From: JAQIBY01 sp046546095
Lineage (GTDB): Bacteria; Bacteroidota; Bacteroidia; Bacteroidales; ML635J-15
Direction of reading: 5' to 3'
NCBI GenBank assembly: GCA_046546095.1
Contig: JBKGYK010000026.1
Span: 1 to 36,871, forward strand
DNA length: 36,871 nt
This document shows positions 33,946 to 36,871 of the stretch, in pieces. The stretch's first letter is position 1. Every line of letters begins with the position of its first letter. A program made the translations under genes and the position numbers. The notes beneath the pieces are model-generated. The model did no database searches. It was not told where the DNA came from and worked only from the letters and a program-made list of their open reading frames with translations.

Positions 33946-34884
33946 ATGCAAGAAAAACCATGGAATGATTATCCGGGCTTTGTCCGCAGGCAGTTTGGCC
34001 GGCGTGTGCAGAAAATTTCTGTCAACACCGGGCTGGGCTGTCCGAATATTGACGGCAACATCAGCTATCATGGCTGCACTTATTGCAACAACAGCAGTTT
34101 TAGTCCGTTTTACTGCCGGGCAGACAAATCTGTCAGTCAACAACTAAAAGAAGGGATTGCTTTTTTTTCGAAGAAGTACAAAGCCCAAAAATACCTGGCA
34201 TATTTCCAAAGTTTCACGAACACGTATACCGGTTATGAGCATTTTCGCAGTCTCACAGAAGAAGCACTGTCTGTTGACGGCATTTGCGGACTGGTAATAG
34301 CCACCCGTCCGGACAGCTATACAGATGAGCAGATTTCCCTGCTGGATGATCTGGCAAAAGAGATGTATGTAAGTCTGGAGTTTGGGGTAGAATCATGCAT
34401 AGACCGCAGCCTGCAGCGCATCCATCGCGGTCATGATTTTGCCTGTACGCAAGCGGCATTTACAAAGTGCCGCAACAAGGCATTCAGAACCGGTGCTCAT
34501 CTAATTCTGGGCTTGCCCGGAGAATCAAAAGAGGACATGCTGAAACAGGCTGATTGCATCAACAGGCTGAAACCGGATTCACTGAAATTACATCAGCTTC
34601 AGGTACTGAAAGACACGGCCATGGCGGAAGAATTTAAACAAGCACCCGATGATTTTGTTACTTTTTCAGCAGAAAGTTATATTCGCCTGGTAGCTGCATT
34701 TCTGGAAAAGCTAAATCCGGAAATTGTAGTGGAACGATTCACGAGCGAATCGCCCAGGGAACTGGTAATCAGCCCTGACTGGAAAGGTATGAAGAACTTT
34801 GAATTTGTTGATCAGTTAAAAAAATACATGCTTACATCAGGCATATGGCAAGGTAAAGCATATAAACGACATGCAGATTATTGA
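33946..34884 (+). CDS. Radical SAM protein, TIGR01212 (YhcC-like) family
   Basis: A 312-aa protein. The ATG at 33946 begins the family N-terminus (EKPWNDYPGFVRRQFGRRVQKISVNTG, read in parts); the first Cys is in LGCPNIDG and the other two in HGCTYCNN, giving the wide C-x(n)-CxxC cluster of this family. FSPFYCR, YFQSFTNTY, IATRPDSYTD, LEFGVESC and GAHLILGLPGESKEDM follow. Its substrate is not known (RNA modification has been suggested). A TTG further upstream in frame is ignored. It overlaps the TatD gene by 14 bases. Confidence 0.92.
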   Translation: MQEKPWNDYPGFVRRQFGRRVQKISVNTGLGCPNIDGNISYHGCTYCNNSSFSPFYCRADKSVSQQLKEGIAFFSKKYKAQKYLAYFQSFTNTYTGYEHFRSLTEEALSVDGICGLVIATRPDSYTDEQISLLDDLAKEMYVSLEFGVESCIDRSLQRIHRGHDFACTQAAFTKCRNKAFRTGAHLILGLPGESKEDMLKQADCINRLKPDSLKLHQLQVLKDTAMAEEFKQAPDDFVTFSAESYIRLVAAFLEKLNPEIVVERFTSESPRELVISPDWKGMKNFEFVDQLKKYMLTSGIWQGKAYKRHADY

Positions 34885-35515
34885 CATACATACGCACAGC
34901 AAATCCGGAAATGAGGATTATATTGAGCTTGTGAGCCACTTTCATCGCAGTCCCATTCCAGATACACCCTGGTTTTCAATGGGGATACATCCCTGGCATG
35001 CCGACAAAACAGATATCAACTCACTGATGGACGAATTACATCCCAAGGCATACAAGGCCTTTGCCATAGGTGAATGCGGACTTGACAGAGCATCCAGCGT
35101 ATCATGGGACACACAGACAGCCGTTTTCAAAGCCCAGATAGACCTGAGTGAGAAAATGGGTAAACCCCTGATTATTCATGCTGTGAAAGCCTATCCCGAC
35201 ATCATCGCTATGCACAAAATAAAGCGACCAAAACAGGCATGGATTATCCACGGCTATCAGGGAAATCAGCAAATCATGGAACAATGCACTGATCACGGGA
35301 TATATCTTTCCTATGGTGACAAACTTATGCACGGCATAGAATCGCTGGAAACAACACTAAAGGCAAACCCGGCCGGGCTGCTGTTTTTGGAAACCGATGA
35401 AAGCAATATTGATATTGAGAAGATATATGAGCAGGCGGCACGAATCAGGCAAACCAGCACCGGAGATTTGGCAGAGCAGATACATAAAAATTTCAAAAGC
35501 ATACAAAACAGGTGA
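34871..35515 (+). CDS. TatD family metal-dependent hydrolase
   Basis: A 214-aa amidohydrolase-fold protein with the metal residues of TatD nucleases: DIHTH at the N-terminus, IGECGLD, IIHAVKA, WIIHGYQGN and LETDES. It is shorter than E. coli TatD (about 260). It could be a 3'-5' DNase or a general hydrolase. It starts within the radical SAM gene and its TGA overlaps the GTG start of the next gene (GTGA), so the three are coupled. Confidence 0.88.
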   Translation: MQIIDIHTHSKSGNEDYIELVSHFHRSPIPDTPWFSMGIHPWHADKTDINSLMDELHPKAYKAFAIGECGLDRASSVSWDTQTAVFKAQIDLSEKMGKPLIIHAVKAYPDIIAMHKIKRPKQAWIIHGYQGNQQIMEQCTDHGIYLSYGDKLMHGIESLETTLKANPAGLLFLETDESNIDIEKIYEQAARIRQTSTGDLAEQIHKNFKSIQNR

Positions 35516-36231
35516 GCACAGACTGGCAGGAACGCAGCAGGATGCTGTTGGGAGAAACCGGAGTGGAAATCTTGTCATCAGCCTCTGTACTGGTTGCCGG
35601 TTTGGGTGGCGTAGGCTCCTGGGCTGCAGAGCATCTGGCCCGCAGTGGCGTAGGGCACATCGGCCTGGTTGACGATGACAGGATAAGTGCCACGAACATC
35701 AACAGGCAACTACCGGCCCTTCATTCCACCATTGGCAGGCAAAAAACCTCGGTAATGAGCGAGCGGCTGCAGGATATCAACCCACAGGTAAAAATAAGCA
35801 TACATCCCTGTTTTATCACAGGTAACAGCTTGCAACAAGAAATTGCAATTGATAAATACGATTATGTTCTGGACTGCATTGATACCCTGACGCCGAAAAT
35901 CGAACTCATCAGCCACTGCCTGCAAAAGAAAGTACCTCACATGAGCTCACTGGGCTCAGCCGGCAAGACAGACCCTACGGCCATACAAATCAGTGATATC
36001 AGCAAGTCGTACAACTGCAACCTGGGACGCATCCTAAGGAAACGATTACACAGGCAAGGCATTTACAAAGGATTTCCTGTGGTTTTTTCCACAGAGAAAA
36101 CCGATAAATCAAAAATTGTGCTTGAACAGGGCCGTCACAAGCTTTCCAATGCGGGTACCATTTCTCCTATACCGGCGATTTTCGGTTCGTTTATGGCCGC
36201 AGAAGCTATAAGATGGCTGGTGGAAAGGTGA
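35512..36231 (+). CDS. tcdA: tRNA threonylcarbamoyladenosine dehydratase-like (ThiF/TcdA family)
   Basis: A 239-aa E1-like enzyme starting with GTG at 35512. The ATP site is VAGLGGVGSWAAEHLARSG, then GLVDDDRISATNINRQLPAL and the Asp in LDCIDTLTPKIEL. TcdA (CsdL) uses ATP to cyclise t6A to ct6A in tRNAs. The length and the motif VDDDxISxTNINRQ fit that subfamily better than ThiF or MoeB, which carry extra Cys-zinc motifs. It is the last gene before the repeats of the right edge. Confidence 0.88.
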   Translation: MSTDWQERSRMLLGETGVEILSSASVLVAGLGGVGSWAAEHLARSGVGHIGLVDDDRISATNINRQLPALHSTIGRQKTSVMSERLQDINPQVKISIHPCFITGNSLQQEIAIDKYDYVLDCIDTLTPKIELISHCLQKKVPHMSSLGSAGKTDPTAIQISDISKSYNCNLGRILRKRLHRQGIYKGFPVVFSTEKTDKSKIVLEQGRHKLSNAGTISPIPAIFGSFMAAEAIRWLVER

Positions 36232-36235
36232 AAAA

Positions 36236-36289
36236 GGTCAGGGGTCAGGGGTCAGGGGTCAGGGGTTAGGGGTTAGGGGTCAGGTGATA
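36236..36289. repeat. G-rich heptamer array (possible G-quadruplex)
   Basis: After GGTCA at 36236-36240 six consecutive heptamers follow: GGGGTCA three times (36241-36261), GGGGTTA twice (36262-36275) and GGGGTCA once (36276-36282). Six G4 tracts separated by 3-base loops is an ideal G-quadruplex pattern on the plus strand. It starts 4 bases after the tcdA stop and ends 10-17 bases before the first CRISPR repeat. Confidence 0.85.
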
Positions 36290-36328
36290 GGTTGGGTAGT
36301 TTCAATTCCAGTGTGGTACAATTAAAAG

Positions 36329-36408
36329 GAATGTACAAACTTAACATTTTTTCCATCACAATTGCTCACTCGCTCAGGCTGCACAAGGGCTGTTCGCGAA
36401 CCCAAAAC
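36329..36408 (-). repeat. Leader-like block, left copy of an 80-bp direct repeat
   Basis: These 80 bases match 36792-36871 except at one position (C at 36353, T at 36816). Each copy adjoins the same end of a perfect CRISPR repeat, so the duplicated unit is at least 110 bp. Read on the minus strand the block ends in an AT-rich AAATGTTAAG stretch right before the repeat, as a CRISPR leader does. Confidence 0.8.
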
Positions 36409-36440
36409 CTGCAAATAAAATTCATTGGTGGTTTTGGGTT
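36399..36440. repeat. 11-bp perfect inverted repeat at the array's end
   Basis: AACCCAAAACC at 36399-36409 and GGTTTTGGGTT at 36430-36440, with a 20-base loop. The right arm overwrites the edge of the degenerate CRISPR repeat. It could form a stem-loop in the pre-crRNA or mark a recombination joint. Confidence 0.75.
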
Positions 36441-36791
36441 TCCAGTGTGGTACAATTAAAAGTGAACATCAGGCGCATGCCTTTGATCGCATCCCGCAGT
36501 TTCAATTCCAGTGTGGTACAATTAAAAGCCAGGTTAAGGGATGTGATTTCTGGCGTATTTAACATGTTTCAATTCCAGTGTGGTACAATTAAAAGCGAAA
36601 GCCCCGGAGTTCTTTCCTCGATTTTCGGAGAGTTTCAATTCCAGTGTGGTACAATTAAAAGTCTTTTTTGGATATGCCGCCTAAGAGAACATTGAAGTTT
36701 CAATTCCAGTGTGGTACAATTAAAAGAATTGATGCAGATTATTTTTTAAATCAGGAAAGTGGTTTCAATTCCAGTGTGGTACAATTAAAAG

Positions 36792-36871
36792 GAATGTACA
36801 AACTTAACATTTTTTTCATCACAATTGCTCACTCGCTCAGGCTGCACAAGGGCTGTTCGCGAACCCAAAAC
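36792..36871 (-). repeat. Leader-like block, right copy of the 80-bp direct repeat
   Basis: Directly follows the last CRISPR repeat (36762-36791) and runs to the window end. It is longer than any spacer (35-37) and has one mismatch to the left copy. In minus orientation it sits where the leader of the array should be. Confidence 0.75.

Larger units (their letters stand above)
36299..36791 (-). CRISPR. CRISPR array, 30-nt repeats, probable right-to-left transcription
   Basis: Repeats of 30 bases, starting GTTTCAATTCC and ending CAATTAAAAG on the plus strand, are at 36299-36328, 36499-36528, 36566-36595, 36632-36661, 36697-36726 and 36762-36791. One degenerate copy is at 36433-36462. Spacers between 36463 and 36761 are 36, 37, 36, 35 and 35 bases and all differ. 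Read on the minus strand the repeat ends ATTGAAAC, the usual 5' tag of type I-B or III crRNAs, so I orient the array minus. The degenerate copy is then the leader-distal terminal repeat. No cas gene is in the window; the array may continue beyond 36871. Confidence 0.95.

Noticed and set aside
36463..36498. First spacer resembling the window start (shared CGCATGCCT)
   Set aside because: Only nine bases match, which is expected by chance in such a search; no protospacer claim is justified.
36447..36695. Open frame of 82 codons across the CRISPR array with repeated FQFQCGTIK phrases
   Set aside because: It is made of CRISPR repeats and spacers; the repeated peptide results from the repeat sequence when repeat-plus-spacer lengths keep frame.
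36792..36871. Right block as an assembly end overlap of the left copy
   Set aside because: The two copies differ at one base (36353 against 36816), and different unique spacers lie between, so a true duplication is more likely; long reads would settle it.

Overview
The window looks like chromosomal DNA of a member of the Bacteroidota, probably an anaerobic Bacteroidales/Marinilabiliales-type organism. The reasons are: several upstream regions match the Bacteroidota promoter form (TTTG, 18-20 bases, TAnnTTTG); there are DUF6150-type, DUF2027-Smr, BatD/BatE, KamA and LpxB-linked families typical of that phylum; and most starts lack a strong Shine-Dalgarno. GC is moderate throughout, and I see no transposase, integrase, tRNA or rRNA gene.

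Layout, left to right. 1-301 is a degenerate 8-bp tandem array followed by an AT-rich promoter. 302-5227 (+) holds two tandem secreted repeat proteins (DUF6150-like), a large anchored protein of unknown function, and a hybrid histidine kinase with a periplasmic solute-binding sensor. 5240-7516 (-) is a cell-wall sugar salvage operon: an AmgK-like kinase fused to a RapZ C-terminal domain, a 40-aa Cys-rich protein, and a MurU-like nucleotidyltransferase. 7807-10396 (+) is batD-batE. 10412-14884 has a DUF2027-Smr protein (-), queA (+), an unexplained intergenic region with two strong terminators, a short ssb (-) and hutI (-). 15024-19523 (+) is the most unusual part: an enoyl-CoA hydratase followed by two tandem ketosynthase III-ketoreductase fusions. 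19793-25555 (+) carries a long KamA-type radical SAM aminomutase, a PPOX-fold flavoprotein, a methyltransferase, an NhaC-type antiporter and a small Cys-rich membrane protein. 25614-29009 (-) is the surE - membrane protein - lpxB - spoIID-like operon. 29187-33882 has a small secreted protein, a rhomboid protease, an alpha-oxoamine synthase (-) and a second hybrid histidine kinase. 33946-36231 (+) is an overlapping operon of a TIGR01212 radical SAM protein, a TatD-like hydrolase and a TcdA/ThiF-like E1 enzyme. 36236-36871 holds a G-rich heptamer array and a CRISPR array with 30-nt repeats; no cas gene is in view.

How the genes work together. The kinase-RapZ/MurU pair should turn free MurNAc (or GlcNAc) into UDP-sugar, with the RapZ domain as a possible GlcN6P sensor. 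The hydratase and the two fusions supply condensation, ketoreduction and (de)hydration, the core of a small dedicated acyl-chain or polyketide-like pathway; the second fusion has Phe in place of the ketoreductase Tyr. The CRISPR array reads best as transcribed right to left. An 80-bp putative leader plus a repeat occurs at both ends of it with one mismatch, so the leader-repeat unit appears to have been duplicated.

All calls are from reading the sequence; no database search or structure prediction was run.
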